Assembly (NCBI GenBank): GCA_032622095.1
Contig: CP136069.1
Location: 37,796,194-37,860,193 of the forward strand
DNA from: Siphonodentalium dalli
Lineage: Eukaryota; Mollusca; Scaphopoda; Gadilida; Siphonodentaliidae
Direction of reading: 5' to 3'
Length of the DNA: 64,000 bases
The position numbers and the translations under genes were made by a program. Under the pieces are notes generated by a model that saw only the letters and a program-made list of their open reading frames with translations, was not told where the DNA came from and ran no database searches. This document shows positions 9,759 to 22,226 of the stretch, in pieces (position 1 is the first letter of the stretch; each line of letters begins with the position of its first letter).

Positions 9759-11240
9759 CGTGACCACTGTGCAATTTTGTCCCTCAGCGCAATAGTCCAA
9801 GCGTGTGCATTTGACCGCCGAAACTACGCTGGTACTCGTTCGTTGGTTACAGTGATCTCGCTGGATCGCGTATGCACAGCGCAATTTTGCATAATTTTAG
9901 CGCAATTTGACTTGAGCAAAGCGCGATTGCACTTGAGTGCAATTGTTCGTAATTAGTTCAGCAGTCAAATGAGTCTGCGTGCATGGTATGTAGGCATTGT
10001 GTGAATTATCATACATATAAATAATGATAACCGTTTTCGCAAAAGATATATGCGAAAATAACACAACGCAAACGTGCCTACTTCACAATCAAATTAACCC
10101 AGTTAAATAGCCCAGGGTGTGCCCTTTTCCAACGATGCATAGCACGATAGCGTGCTTTATGCCGGTCTTTAGTTATGGCGTTTTGTAATAACGAGCCTGC
10201 CTTTTAGCTGCATTTAATTTCCCTCCAGATAAATTGCTTAACGAATATGCCCCTGTTAGGCTGACGCAGATTCAATAGATTCCCGTCTCGCAAAGAATTG
10301 GCCGCGCAGAAATTTCAGCGGCATATCATTTCGCTCGAGATAACTGATTGAACCAATCTACCCTAATAAGGCGACGAGCTTCCAGGTTTTGCATCGCGCG
10401 AACGCAATTAGCCGGCTGCTTGCTAATCTGATTCAACATAGGATCGCAGGGTTTTTATTGAAATGTTTTGTCACGGTTGGCGTCAGCGAGGTAATTCGAT
10501 TATATGTCCATCTTAACATGGGTCGACATCGCGGGAGCAGTCAAGATCCGACCTCAACCAAATTTGTTGTCAAGTTGATGTGGTGGGTTTACATGACCTT
10601 GACCCTAAAATAACCTTGACCTTTGTTGAAAGACATCTCACTTAAGGGGCTATTTTGCTAGATATGTGTTGCGATGTACGCGCTTATGTCAATATCCAGA
10701 GGCCTCGTATAGCTGTCATTGATAAATATACCGGTATCAAGGAGGCTCCTACAATACTTTAGTCTGTATCTGACGAACAGACACATGGGACTACGATATA
10801 AACTTAAACTAGACCTCCATAGAGAATAACATATAGGAGTTGAGTGAAATTGTGGGTAAAATCGCGATTTGGAGATGCGCATGTTAACGGAGCTGTTTAT
10901 TGAATACAATGTGTTCTGTCCGTGTCATACATACCCGACCCGGTGAACTATACAACGTACGCCGAAACCTGCCATATTCTACATATGAAAGTTTTGTTTC
11001 TATTGGCACAATTAGGATCTCGGATACACAATAGTTGATAGGATCACACACCAAAAATGTTAAAAACCAGACGAGTTATCCAAACGGGCTCAACTGGACT
11101 TTTCGTTTTCTATCTATAATTTGAGCTCTCGCGAACCCGTTTGTACGCTGTTTACAATCGGGCTCGCGGGACAAACGGGCTCGAGCCCGATTAGAAGGTT
11201 TAAAGTCTGGAATGTAAGCCCCATTGTAGGCGATTGTTAA
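9759..11240 (+). other. unassigned interior of unit 1, left part
   Basis: No gene recognised. Visible structure: a short hairpin GCATAGCACG-ATAG-CGTGCTTTATGC at 10135-10160; GACCTTGACC words at about 10595-10622, variable in number between units; and an 11-bp inverted repeat AATCGGGCTCG...CGAGCCCGATT at 11156-11192 that contains the perfect palindrome CGGGCTCGAGCCCG (11176-11189). The 74-codon plus ORF at 10389-10613 and the 83-codon minus ORF at 10658-10909 resemble no family. Confidence 0.45.
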
Positions 11241-11276
11241 CTCACACGCACACACACACCACACACACACAGACAG
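11241..11276 (+). repeat. (AC)n microsatellite, interrupted
   Basis: ACACGCACACACACACC followed by ACACACACACAGACAG. It is present at the same place in every unit with little length change. Confidence 0.85.
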
Positions 11277-12502
11277 ATCTTCCAAAATATATAATAGATA
11301 TTGTACCTTAAGCTATATATTCATGGCACAATAAACTACTATCTATACTTGTATGCCAAAAATAAGTTCCTCGAGAACCACTATTTTGGCATAGTCAACT
11401 CCAAGACATGCGCTATTTATTAACTAGTCACACACTAACGGGCGGGGAGTCCACGTGTATAGATTACTAAGCTTTTGTGATATCATGTATACTGTATATT
11501 TCAATACCTTGAAACAATTAATTATTATCCAGTGAAAATGTTATGCCCTTCAAGTTGATGCGATTATTTTAAGCACGTATATATGCGTAACTGCTTGTAC
11601 ACATTGTACCAATCATGCATGACATAACTTATTCTCGGGAGAGAGATGTTCTTTGTGATACGAATGGACGTCGGATCGTAGTCGGTATATATTCAACATG
11701 AGAGATTTGAATATGATTGTTGTATTAAAGTCCGATTTGACATCATAAACTACCATCGGTGCGTTTTCTGTACCAGAAAATAATCATGAATCCGTTAATA
11801 AGAGGTTTCTAGTGGCCACAGATGGAAGCTTAAACAGGTTTTGGATATTTGTCAGCCTAGCAAAAAAATCAAATGACAGTCTGTGATAAAGAGCGTCCAC
11901 GATTTCCTTTCACATAAACAGTAGAGGGTTAAAAGCGTTCTAAATAACATGATCGTATGTGCTCGTTTTCAGCGTGAACCGGCTGGTTGATTTTGTGGAT
12001 TTTCCGATTCCTGTGCAATACAAATAATGGTGACTGCAAGTCTTTCTCTTTTGCCAGATAATATACAAATTACGTCAGGAAATATTTTTTACAAATCTGG
12101 TGTCAATCTATATGGATTCTCATTTTGTTTACCGAAATAAAGATGGTGGTATCTCTCCCCTGAATCCGTTGTAGCAACAAAAATCTAAATGTTCCTAATA
12201 AACCCATGGAACTGGAACTGGAACTGGAGCGCGTGACCAAAATTCGGAGAACCAACAACTTGTTTAACCGGAAACGATGGGCGCCCTTGTAATTTTTACC
12301 GTGATTACCCCCCCCCCCCCACAATTCGGCACAGACTTTGTAAAAAAATCCAAATTTTCTGCTTACAGGCAGAATATAGTTACTTGCATTCAATGCCATT
12401 GATAATATATATGAATCACGAATACTCAATAATAACTTCCAGAGTAATACGATAAGAATAACCATAATTTTTTTTATTGGGAACGCTTTCTAGTAATCGG
12501 CG
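11277..12502 (+). other. unassigned interior of unit 1, right part
   Basis: No gene recognised. It contains the dispersed 37-bp word shared with the flank (11397-11433). It also has a poly-C tract at about 12308-12320 whose length differs between units (13, 11, 10, 13, 13 and 12 C in units 1 to 6). The minus-strand 120-codon ORF spanning the poly-C changes frame with that length and is not credible as a gene. Confidence 0.45.
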
Positions 12503-12552
12503 TTAACCATTTCATGACGGGAACTGCGCTGGTGCAGTATCAAAGATGCTGT

Positions 12553-12626
12553 GCCAGTGCATTCTCTTATATACGCGACTCTCACATAGGGAGCGGCATC
12601 GCATATATATAAGAGAATTCACTGGC
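12553..12626 (+). repeat. degenerate hairpin
   Basis: Diverged relative of the 67-bp palindrome: arms GCCAGTGCATTCTCTTATATA and TATATATAAGAGAATTCACTGGC, with a changed centre. Confidence 0.8.
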
Positions 12627-12759
12627 TGTCAATGTAAATAATATTAGGCCAATGCATTATATTATACATGTACATGTATATACGAGGCTCGGGAGACTCG
12701 CATATATGTGACCCGCCATATCAAATCCAGTCGTAAGTCGGGATTTTTTTTACCCTGTG

Positions 12760-12826
12760 CCAATGCATTCTCTTATATATGCGAGTCGACCATAGGTCGC
12801 CTCGCATATATAAGAGAATGCATTGG
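12760..12826 (+). repeat. 67-bp palindromic hairpin, orientation A
   Basis: Same sequence and orientation as the copy at 6608-6674, centre at 12793. It is flanked on the left by CCCTGTG and pairs as an outer inverted repeat with the copy at 13047. Confidence 0.95.
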
Positions 12827-13046
12827 GCTAACAATTTTTTATCATTTTTTTTAAATAAATGTTTCTTACAATTTTTAGGATATAAAATAAAAAACATCCA
12901 TTACCCTGCAGGGAGCCCTACACATATATAGAAGCATATAGAAGAGTGTCGTCTACTCATGTTTGTCTGGGGCTCTGTATGGGTGAAATTATAAAATTGT
13001 TAAAGAATACAAGAACAAATTATTAATATTGTAAAAAATTGTTAGG

Positions 13047-13113
13047 CCAATGCATTCTCTTCTATTTGCGAGGCGACCTATGGTCGACTCGCATATATAA
13101 GAGAATGCATTGG
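13047..13113 (-). repeat. 67-bp palindromic hairpin, orientation B
   Basis: One arm is altered (TCTTCTATTTGC instead of TCTTATATATGC), so this copy pairs slightly less well. The alteration is shared by units 1, 2, 4, 5 and 6. Confidence 0.93.
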
Positions 13114-13344
13114 CACAGGGTAAAAAAATCCCGACTTACGACTGGATTTGATATGGCGGGTCACATATAAGAGAATGCATTTGCACAGGATTTTCACAAA
13201 ATTTAAATGAAGCTCCAGTCATGGAAGGGTTAAATGTGTTTTAAAACAATGGACAACGAGCATAAATGGCTTTTACCCATGCATGGCGATCGGTTTTATT
13301 TTTTGGCTGCCCATCCAAAATTCTGAAGTTGTCGTATCTCTTCT

Positions 13345-13378
13345 CGGTCGCCTCGCATATATAAGAGAATGCATTGGC
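13345..13378 (-). repeat. half-hairpin (single arm)
   Basis: Only the right arm of the palindrome remains (CGGTCGCCTCGCATATATAA to CATTGGCC). A second half-arm lies at about 13898-13932 in the duplicated segment. Confidence 0.85.
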
Positions 13379-13598
13379 CTAACTATTTTTTTACAATTTT
13401 TATAATTTGTTCTTGTATTCTTTAACAATTTTATAATTTCACCCACACAGAGCCCCAGACAAACATGAGCATACGACACTCTTCTATATGCTTCTATATA
13501 TGTGTGGGGCTCCCTGCAGGGTAATGGATGTTTTTTATTTTATGTCCTAAAAATTGTAAGAAACATTTATTTAAAAAAAATGATAAAAAATTGTTAGG

Positions 13599-13665
13599 CC
13601 AATGCATTCTCTTATATATGCGAGGCGACCTATGGTCGACTCGCATATATAAGAGAATGCATTGG
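13599..13665 (-). repeat. 67-bp palindromic hairpin, orientation B
   Basis: Intact copy. Its equivalent in unit 3 (33048-33114) is the exact place where units 3 and 4 are fused. Confidence 0.95.
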
Positions 13666-14151
13666 CACAGGGTAAAAAAAATCCCGACTTACGACTGGAT
13701 TTGATATGGCGGGTCACATATAAGAGAATGCATTTGCACAGGATTTTCACAAAATTTAAATGAAGCTCCAGTCATGGAAGGGTTAAATGTGTTTTAACAC
13801 AATGGACAACGAGCATAAATGGCTTTTACCCATGCATGGCGATATGTTTTATTTTTTGGCTGCCCATCCAAAATTCTGAAGTTGTCGTATCTCTTCTCGG
13901 TCGCCTCGCATATATAAGAGAATGCATTGGCCTAACTATTTTTTTACAATTTTAATAATTTGTTCTTGTATTCTTTAACAATTTTATAATTTCACCCATA
14001 CAGAGCCCCAGACAAACATGAGCAGACGACACTCTTCTATATGCTTCTATATATGTGTGGGGCACCCTGCAGGGTAATGGATGTTTTTTATTTTATGTCC
14101 TAAAAATTGTAAGAAACATTTATTTTAAAAAAATGATAAAAAATTGTTAGG

Positions 14152-14218
14152 CCAATGCATTCTCTTATATATGCGAGGCGACCTATTGTCGACTCGCATA
14201 TATAAGAGAATGCATTGG
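14152..14218 (-). repeat. 67-bp palindromic hairpin, orientation B
   Basis: Intact copy with one centre change (CTATTGTCG instead of CTATGGTCG) shared by all complete units. It marks the right edge of the foldback complex. Confidence 0.95.
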
Positions 14219-14449
14219 CACAGTCAGAATATGCTACCATCCATTTGAACATAACACCTGGGTTTAAATGACAACTTTATCCATGATATTTGCCCATGAA
14301 ATCTTCAATAAATAGGTTAACGTATGGCTGACTGGAATTTCATTGAATTCATGAACCTTTCAGTGAGAAAATCGTAGTGAAATGTTACCGGTCAATGTGA
14401 CACATCTACCCGTTCCAAACCGCTATCGCTTTATGCGCTGCATTGAAAG
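14219..14449 (+). other. spacer at unit 1/unit 2 boundary
   Basis: No gene or repeat recognised. The unit boundary itself is arbitrary, because the array is continuous. Confidence 0.4.
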
Positions 14450-15145
14450 TACCCAAGTTACCGTGACGATGTTCACCGATTTACCCGTACCCGTTCCCAT
14501 CGGACGGGTGTCGCAAACTCGCTATTAACGGAATGCCAGAAAAGAAGATACACAGATGCAGATGTTGGAGCCATGCAGATAAAACTGAAAGTTCGACGAT
14601 GGACACACGAGAGAGAGAAATCAAGAACTATCGACTTAATCTTAACAAGGCATCGCAACGGAAATCAGGTATATATATATATGTTAAATGACATTAATCG
14701 ACTGTAAGTGAAAGATAAAGGGAGATTCATAACAATAACCGTAGACAACGAGAAATTTGTGCTGGTTTGAGCATGAAATATTGGGATTCTGTTAAATCAG
14801 TGGAACTAGAAGGTGTCGTGTGGAAATGAATCTATCATCTATGATAATTCTGAAGAGAACTATGCCAGTGAATTGTTGACCGTTTCAAAATCCAAATGCA
14901 TGGTGGACAGAGATTCATTTATCCGATATATACCAGAAGGGCTTTGGATTCGTGATGGATGAGGATGTCGACTAAATTAAGGCAGGGATTTTCTCAGAAG
15001 TCACAGGCAATGATGTTGTTCTGTGATAACCAATAATACACCACACGACACACACATGTCCGAAAGTTTCACTATCAACATTTAATTTAGACGACTGCTT
15101 CTATTTTTTATATAAAACTCCTGCAATCGACTATCATTGCCAGGA

Positions 15146-15248
15146 GTGGCTGTGGATCAGTTGGTGAAGTGCATGACATAATAGGCCAACATAAGCGTCC
15201 AGCGATGACGAACTTGTATTGGTTCGAATCCTGATTTGTGATCCACCC
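15146..15248 (+). mobile_element. tRNA-derived SINE-like element, unit 2
   Basis: B box GGTTCGAATCC at 15221-15231; identical by eye to unit 1. Confidence 0.55.
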
Positions 15249-16302
15249 ACATGGAATATAACCATACATAGTAAAGACTATCAACTGTGTGTCAGTTACT
15301 GTGTCACTTCAGTTATTATGTAAAATAACTCAATATTTAAGGTATTATATATAATAACTGACGAGATCAGTTATTATAATTGTTTACTGATTTCAGTTAT
15401 TAAACAAAATAATTAATCACACGTTTTTAACTGTAACATATACGTGTGTGAGTCTGTGTGTTGCTTTCCTGAAGTTGGTGGTTTCTACGGGCATTGTGGT
15501 GATTTTCAGAATAACCCCTTCTATACTGAATGGATTCTCCCAATCAGTTACAACAATATACATTCGAATTGTCTGTCGTTCATTTGGAGGGGTATTCATG
15601 TAATAAAAGCAGACGACAGACATACGATCATATAATACACTTATAGCTGAATGATTCATATTCGTTGGTGAGAATTGTTCAGATTATAAGTTCAACGTCT
15701 GTTGAACGTATTATCTAAGCGTTTCCTAAGGGAACTCCTCACCAATGGGTATTTAGTATAAAAAGGGTTAAATTAACCATGGGTGCGGTCTCTTTCAACA
15801 CCCGTAGACTGACAGCGTAGCTAGATAAGATAAATATCAAGATACGGATGAGGTTTATTGACAATCAGGTCACATTCACATAAACAGAACATATGAGAAA
15901 GTATTAAGTGATTGATGCTGATTGGTGAAATAAAAGTGATGCAACTTCCTTAATGTTCACGTCCAACAGTCATCAGCTATAGGACATTGCATTAAAGGGC
16001 CTACATGGTGCTATATCATAAGAGTTGCATGAAAGAGGAAATTATATACATGATCGCATGAAGTGTTATTAGGCTGAAATACTGAGTTACTTATTGGACT
16101 TGAAGATTAAAGGCCTATCTAGCCAGTGACTTAATTCCAAATGCTACAATATAAAATGCTACAATATGTGTTACAAGTTATATATCTTGTGGAAAACAAT
16201 ATGACGAAATATGAGTAGAAGCTCAACAGTGAGGTAACAGTGAAAGTTGTCCAAGATACATATAACACAATCGAACTATATGTAAATAAATGTAATATAG
16301 TA

Positions 16303-16692
16303 TTAACCCTTTACCCAACAGAAGGGCCCTGTGCCAATGCATTCTCTTATATATGCGAGTCGACCATAGGTCGCCTCGCATATATAAGAGAATGCATTGG
16401 CTTAACACATTAAAAATTATAAAATTGTTAAAGAATGTAAGAAAAAATGATAAAAAAAGATTTTTTTTAGGACAATGCATTCTCTTATATATGCGAGGCG
16501 ACCTATGGTCGACTCGCATATATAAGAGAATGCATTGGCACAGGGCATAACTGTAACTATCACAATGTGGTCAAGGAGCCGGTTCCAATGATATCCATAT
16601 TTGTATGGTTTTATTGAGACAGACCCAAGATAATTTAGGCTGTTGCAGCTTTATTTGGCCGGTTTTGGCCGGTTTGTTGGGTAAAGGGTTAA
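16303..16692 (+). mobile_element. TTAA-ended MITE with two hairpins, unit 2
   Basis: Same 18-base inverted ends and two internal hairpins (16334-16400, 16472-16538). Confidence 0.75.
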
Positions 16693-17103
16693 TTAATTAA
16701 AACATATCTAAAACTTTCCTACTGATAGTGAAGGTCATCAACTGCCCCTTTCTTGTAAATGGGAGTTGTGAAGCTGTGGGAACATATTGATGGAAAATCT
16801 CCAGAGGATAAAATCCTATTGAATACATGACATATAGGGGTTTACACAATTCCAAGGATGAGCATTGTCGTATAATCACGTTCTGACTCCATGCATTGTT
16901 ACAGTGTAGACTGTAACTTTTTGCTGGCCTTGAACACGACATTCTCGATTGCTAACATTGGTTTTTCCAGGCACAGGCATGACACGAACGCCGCTGCATA
17001 ACAAACAACCATCATCGAAATATATACTTGTATCTGAAATTAAGAACAGTAAATTGTAATAGTATACCTGATGTGACTTGCTCTCGTTCTGGTTGGCTTT
17101 AAA

Positions 17104-17595
17104 ATGGACTCTTACTCACTTACAATTGTCTTTCTATTGATAGTAATATACTCAATTCTCACAATCGGATTGACTCCTGAAGATATGACCAATATGAAAC
17201 TCCCTTGTACGTGCAATATCGGCATATCATTAGACTTATTCATTAAAGCCTCTTGGTGGTTTGAGCTCCAACATGTACCAAATATTATTCGCTTTTTATT
17301 TTTATCCCAGTATCGAAATAGGTCGATACATAATTCAATTACCTTTCTACGGGCATTATATGTCCCAGAAATACGCATCGGAGTCATAAAAAGTACAAAT
17401 TTGAACACGGTGTTTGGGTCCAAAAACAAACAACACCCATGTACACGGCATGGAACAGAAAAGAGAATTCAGTGTTGGTATGTTCATGATATGGTAGAAA
17501 TAAAGAGCGAATGTTACACTTCTGTGCGAGAAATTGAAAACACCTGGACAATAGCTGTGACCATGGGAAATATTGTTCAGAGCACATGCAGCTGA
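17104..17595 (+). CDS. hypothetical small membrane or secreted protein, unit 2
   Basis: Intact 163-codon copy. The only amino-acid change from unit 1 is Arg37 to Cys (CGC to TGC), which adds a sixth cysteine two residues after Cys35. Function unknown; see the unit 1 entry. Confidence 0.35.
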   Translation: MDSYSLTIVFLLIVIYSILTIGLTPEDMTNMKLPCTCNIGISLDLFIKASWWFELQHVPNIIRFLFLSQYRNRSIHNSITFLRALYVPEIRIGVIKSTNLNTVFGSKNKQHPCTRHGTEKRIQCWYVHDMVEIKSECYTSVREIENTWTIAVTMGNIVQSTCS

Positions 17596-17962
17596 TATAT
17601 CCATAGGTGCATGGTGTATTTAACAACCTATCTTATACTCTTTTCCAAATTCCGCAGACAAAATTTCGAAGCTCGAATGGGCCATGTCCGTTTAATTTTA
17701 GTGATCTTACAAGTATCTCCTTAACCTAGATATTACATGTTTTGTTTTAAATCGTGAGGTCCGAACCCATGTATACGTGTACATCTTTGACTACTTTAAC
17801 CACTTAAACCTGATATATCCTTTTTCTTATCAGCACTATACTCTTTACTCTTTACTATATTTTCATGAGAGCAAATCATCACGGGTAGAGGATCGTCAAT
17901 AAGTTGCATAACTTGTACTCCAATCCCCTGTTGCCATATCACATGTATAATTATATCATACT

Positions 17963-18716
17963 AGAAGGTGACCCGACTTCGTCCGGGCTTTGACCTTGAA
18001 TTGACCATTTTGAAGGTTAAGGTCAGGTGGGGTCAAACACCAACACCCCAAAAATGGTGGAAATCGGCCCAGCGGATACCGGGAAATCGGCCCAGCGGAT
18101 AGCGAGATACCCTATGCATCAAATTTCGTCCGTAAAAATCCGCCAGTTTAACCCGATTTGATTTCCACTCAAGTATATAAACGCGCCTCATATACACACG
18201 CTCATTAATTATCAAGTTTCAACGTAAAGATAAATTACCATCGGTGCCCGAGATATCGCCAAGACGTCTGAAACAGTCAAATGCATCGGCCGGTTAAGCG
18301 TTAACGTGATCTAACGTTATGACCTCCAACGACGTCATAGGAGTTACGCATTGTTTTTATCCTGATGGAAGATAGTACCACTTCGTCTTGATAATTGAGA
18401 CAGATAACTAAAACGGATACATACGCATTATATATCGTTGGAAAGAGGGAACACGAAAGATTCTCACAGTGTCATTATTATGACTGGCATTTTATTATTC
18501 GCGCTGTTTCGAATCGATTTGTAAGCACCGAACTCAAATGAAAGTCCCGTAACACAGCGTAAAAACAGATTTGACCTCGGCACGTGAAAAGTTGACCTCG
18601 GATCTGAAAATTAATATGCCTATGCCACTTCCCGATCGATAGTATCCTCACATACGAAGTTTCATCGAAATCGGGTCGGCCGTTTTCGAGTTCATCGCGA
18701 ACACACACACACACAC
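17963..18716 (+). mobile_element. retroelement-like block with AC tail, unit 2
   Basis: Same start, 19-bp direct repeat and (AC)8 tail as unit 1. Confidence 0.4.
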
Positions 18717-18944
18717 GCAGTCTAACGCCGTGTGTCAATTGGGGTCTTTTGCGTCAAACCTACAACCGGGTTCTACCCTTTCCGCTGTTCCTACCACCTA
18801 GAAAATTCGGAAGTAGACACGGAAGGACAACTGAAGCGTTTTCAGGCAAAAATAACTTTGTGTTTTTATAATCATAACTGGGCTCAGGTGTGACACATGT
18901 GTATGACAAATGGGAAAGTCATATGTAAATAAATGGCATCGCGC

Positions 18945-19484
18945 TTATGTGCACCGCAGTCAAATTGCGCTTCAGTTCAGCGCAAAGTCGCCGCACCGCA
19001 GTGCAATTGCGCTTGAGCGTGGTGCAATGTAGCCGAACCACAGTGCAATTGCGCTTGAGCGTGGTGCAATGTAGCCGAACCGCAGTACAATTGCGCTTGA
19101 GTGCAGCGCAATTTTGCCGCACCGCAGTGCAATTGCGCTTGAGTGCAGCGCAATTTCGCACCAACACAGCGCAATTTCGCTTCAGTGCAGCGCACCACAG
19201 TGCAATTGCGCTTGAGCGTGGTGCAATGTAGCCGAACAACAGTGCAATTGCGCTTGAGCGTGGTGCAATGTAGCCGAACCGCAGTGCAATTGCGCTTGAG
19301 CGTGGTGCAATGTAGCCGAACCACAGTGCAATTGCGCTTGAGTGCAGCGCAATTTCGCCGCACCGCAGTGTATTTGCGCTTGAGTGCAGCGCAATATCGC
19401 CGCACCACAGCGCAATTGCGCTTCAGTGCAGCGCAATGTCGTCGCACCTCAGTGCAATTGCGCTTCAGTGCAATGCAGCGCAAT
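18945..19484 (+). repeat. 42-bp minisatellite, unit 2
   Basis: Same copy number and phase as unit 1. Confidence 0.9.
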
Positions 19485-22226
19485 CGTGACCACTGTGCAA
19501 TTTTGTCCCTCAGCGCAATAGTCCAAGCGTGTGCATTTGACCGCCGAAACTACGCTGGTACTCGTTCGTTGGTTACAGTGATCTCGCTGGATCGCGTATG
19601 CACAGCGCAATTTTGCATAATTTTAGCGCAATTTGACTTGAGCAAAGCGCGATTGCACTTGAGTGCAATTGTTCGTAATTAGTTCAGCAGTCAAATGAGT
19701 CTGCGTGCATGGTATGTAGGCATTGTGTGAATTATCATACATATAAATAATGATAACCGTTTTCGCAAAAGATATATGCGAAAATAACACAACGCAAACG
19801 TGCCTACTTCACAATCAAATTAACCCAGTTAAATAGCCCAGGGTGTGCCCTTTTCCAACGATGCATAGCACGATAGCGTGCTTTATGCCGGTCTTTAGTT
19901 ATGGCGTTTTGTAATAACGAGCCTGCCTTTTAGCTGCATTTAATTTCCCTCCAGATAAATTGCTTAACGAATATGCCCCTGTTAGGCTGACGCAGATTCA
20001 ATAGATTCCCGTCTCGCAAAGAATTGGCCGCGCAGAAATTTCAGCGGCATATCATTTCGCTCGAGATAACTGATTGAACCAATCTACCCTAATAAGGCGA
20101 CGAGCTTCCAGGTTTTGCATCGCGCGAACGCAATTAGCCGGCTGCTTGCTAATCTGATTCAACATAGGATCGCAGGGTTTTTATTGAAATGTTTTGTCAC
20201 GGTTGGCGTCAGCGAGGTAATTCGATTATATGTCCATCTTAACATGGGTCGACATCGCGGGAGCAGTCAAGATCCGACCTCAACCAAATTTGTTGTCAAG
20301 TTGATGTGGGGGGTTTACATGACCTTGACCCTAAAATAACCTTGACCTTTGTTGAAAGACATCTCACTTAAGGGGCTATTTTGCTAGATATGTGTTGCGA
20401 TGTACGCGCTTATGTCAATATCCAGAGGCCTCGTATAGCTGTCATTGATAAATATACCGGTATCAAGGAGGCTCCTACAATACTTTAGTCTGTATCTGAC
20501 GAACAGACACATGGGACTACGATATAAACTTAAACTAGACCTCCATAGAGAATAACATATAGGAGTTGAGTGAAATTGTGGGTAAAATCGCGATTTGGAG
20601 ATGCGCATGTTAACGGAGCTGTTTATTGAATACAATGTGTTCTGTCCGTGTCATACATACCCGACCCGGTGAACTATACAACGTACGCCGAAACCTGCCA
20701 TATTCTACATATGAAAGTTTTGTTTCTATTGGCACAATTAGGATCTCGGATACACAATAGTTGATAGGATCACACACCAAAAATGTTAAAAACCAGACGA
20801 GTTATCCAAACGGGCTCAACTGGACTTTTCGTTTTCTATCTATAATTTGAGCTCTCGCGAACCCGTTTGTACGCTGTTTACAATCGGGCTCGCGGGACAA
20901 ACGGGCTCGAGCCCGATTAGAAGGTTTAAAGTCTGGAATGTAAGCCCCATTGTAGGCGATTGTTAACTCACACGCACACACACACCACACACACACAGAC
21001 AGATCTTCCAAAATATATAATAGATATTGTACCTTAAGCTATATATTCATGGCACAATAAACTACTATCTATACTTGTATGCCAAAAATAAGTTCCTCGA
21101 GAACCACTATTTTGGCATAGTCAACTCCAAGACATGCGCTATTTATTAACTAGTCACACACTAACGGGCGGGGAGTCCACGTGTATAGATTACTAAGCTT
21201 TTGTGATATCATGTATACTGTATATTTCAATACCTTGAAACAATTAATTATTATCCAGTGAAAATGTTATGCCCTTCAAGTTGATGCGATTATTTTAAGC
21301 ACGTATATATGCGTAACTGCTTGTACACATTGTACCAATCATGCATGACATAACTTATTCTCGGGAGAGAGATGTTCTTTGTGATACGAATGGACGTCGG
21401 ATCGTAGTCGGTATATATTCAACATGAGAGATTTGAATATGATTGTTGTATTAAAGTCCGATTTGACATCATAAACTACCATCGGTGCGTTTTCTGTACC
21501 AGAAAATAATCATGAATCCGTTAATAAGAGGTTTCTAGTGGCCACAGATGGAAGCTTAAACAGGTTTTGGATATTTGTCAGCCTAGCAAAAAAATCAAAT
21601 GACAGTCTGTGATAAAGAGCGTCCACGATTTCCTTTCACATAAACAGTAGAGGGTTAAAAGCGTTCTAAATAACATGATCGTATGTGCTCGTTTTCAGCG
21701 TGAACCGGCTGGTTGATTTTGTGGATTTTCCGATTCCTGTGCAATACAAATAATGGTGACTGCAAGTCTTTCTCTTTTGCCAGATAATATACAAATTACG
21801 TCAGGAAATATTTTTTACAAATCTGGTGTCAATCTATATGGATTCTCATTTTGTTTACCGAAATAAAGATGGTGGTATCTCTCCCCTGAATCCGTTGTAG
21901 CAACAAAAATCTAAATGTTCCTAATAAACCCATGGAACTGGAACTGGAACTGGAGCGCGTGACCAAAATTCGGAGAACCAACAACTTGTTTAACCGGAAA
22001 CGATGGGCGCCCTTGTAATTTTTACCGTGATTACCCCCCCCCCCACAATTCGGCACAGACTTTGTAAAAAAATCCAAATTTTCTGCTTACAGGCAGAATA
22101 TAGTTACTTGCATTCAATGCCATTGATAATATATATGAATCACGAATACTCAATAATAACTTCCAGAGTAATACGATAAGAATAACCATAATTTTTTTTA
22201 TTGGGAACGCTTTCTAGTAATCGGCG

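Larger units (their letters stand above)
12503..14218 (+). mobile_element. TTAA-ended foldback complex, unit 1
   Basis: The left end reads TTAACCATTTCATGACGGGA. The inverted right end is TTAACCCTTCCATGACTGGA on the minus strand, at 13214-13233, with a second copy at 13767-13786. Inside lie a degenerate hairpin (12553-12626), four full 67-bp hairpins, a 50-bp inverted pair (12709-12758 with 13114-13165) and a 220-bp inverted pair (12827-13046 with 13379-13598). A 553-bp segment is then tandemly duplicated (13114-13665, 13666-14218). No transposase is present. It looks like a piggyBac-type or foldback MITE that has rearranged on itself. Confidence 0.65.
4723..14449 (+). repeat. macrosatellite unit 1 (9727 bp)
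   Basis: First visible copy of the 9.7-kb head-to-tail unit, cut on its left by the gap. It is the reference for the sub-features below. It differs from the other copies by three homopolymer indels close to the gap (extra G at about 4779, extra G at about 4995, missing C at about 5813). These look like poor consensus at a contig end. Confidence 0.97.

Noticed and set aside
9221-9956. Long repeat-protein ORFs on both strands over the minisatellite
   Set aside because: Five overlapping frames are open because the 42-bp period is a multiple of three. No start context, domain or constraint favours any of them.
12103-12465. 120-codon minus-strand ORF
   Set aside because: It runs through a poly-C tract whose length, and so the frame, differs between copies.
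6608-14218. CRISPR array
   Set aside because: The repeats are long palindromes with irregular, repeated spacers in an animal-type genome, with no cas genes.
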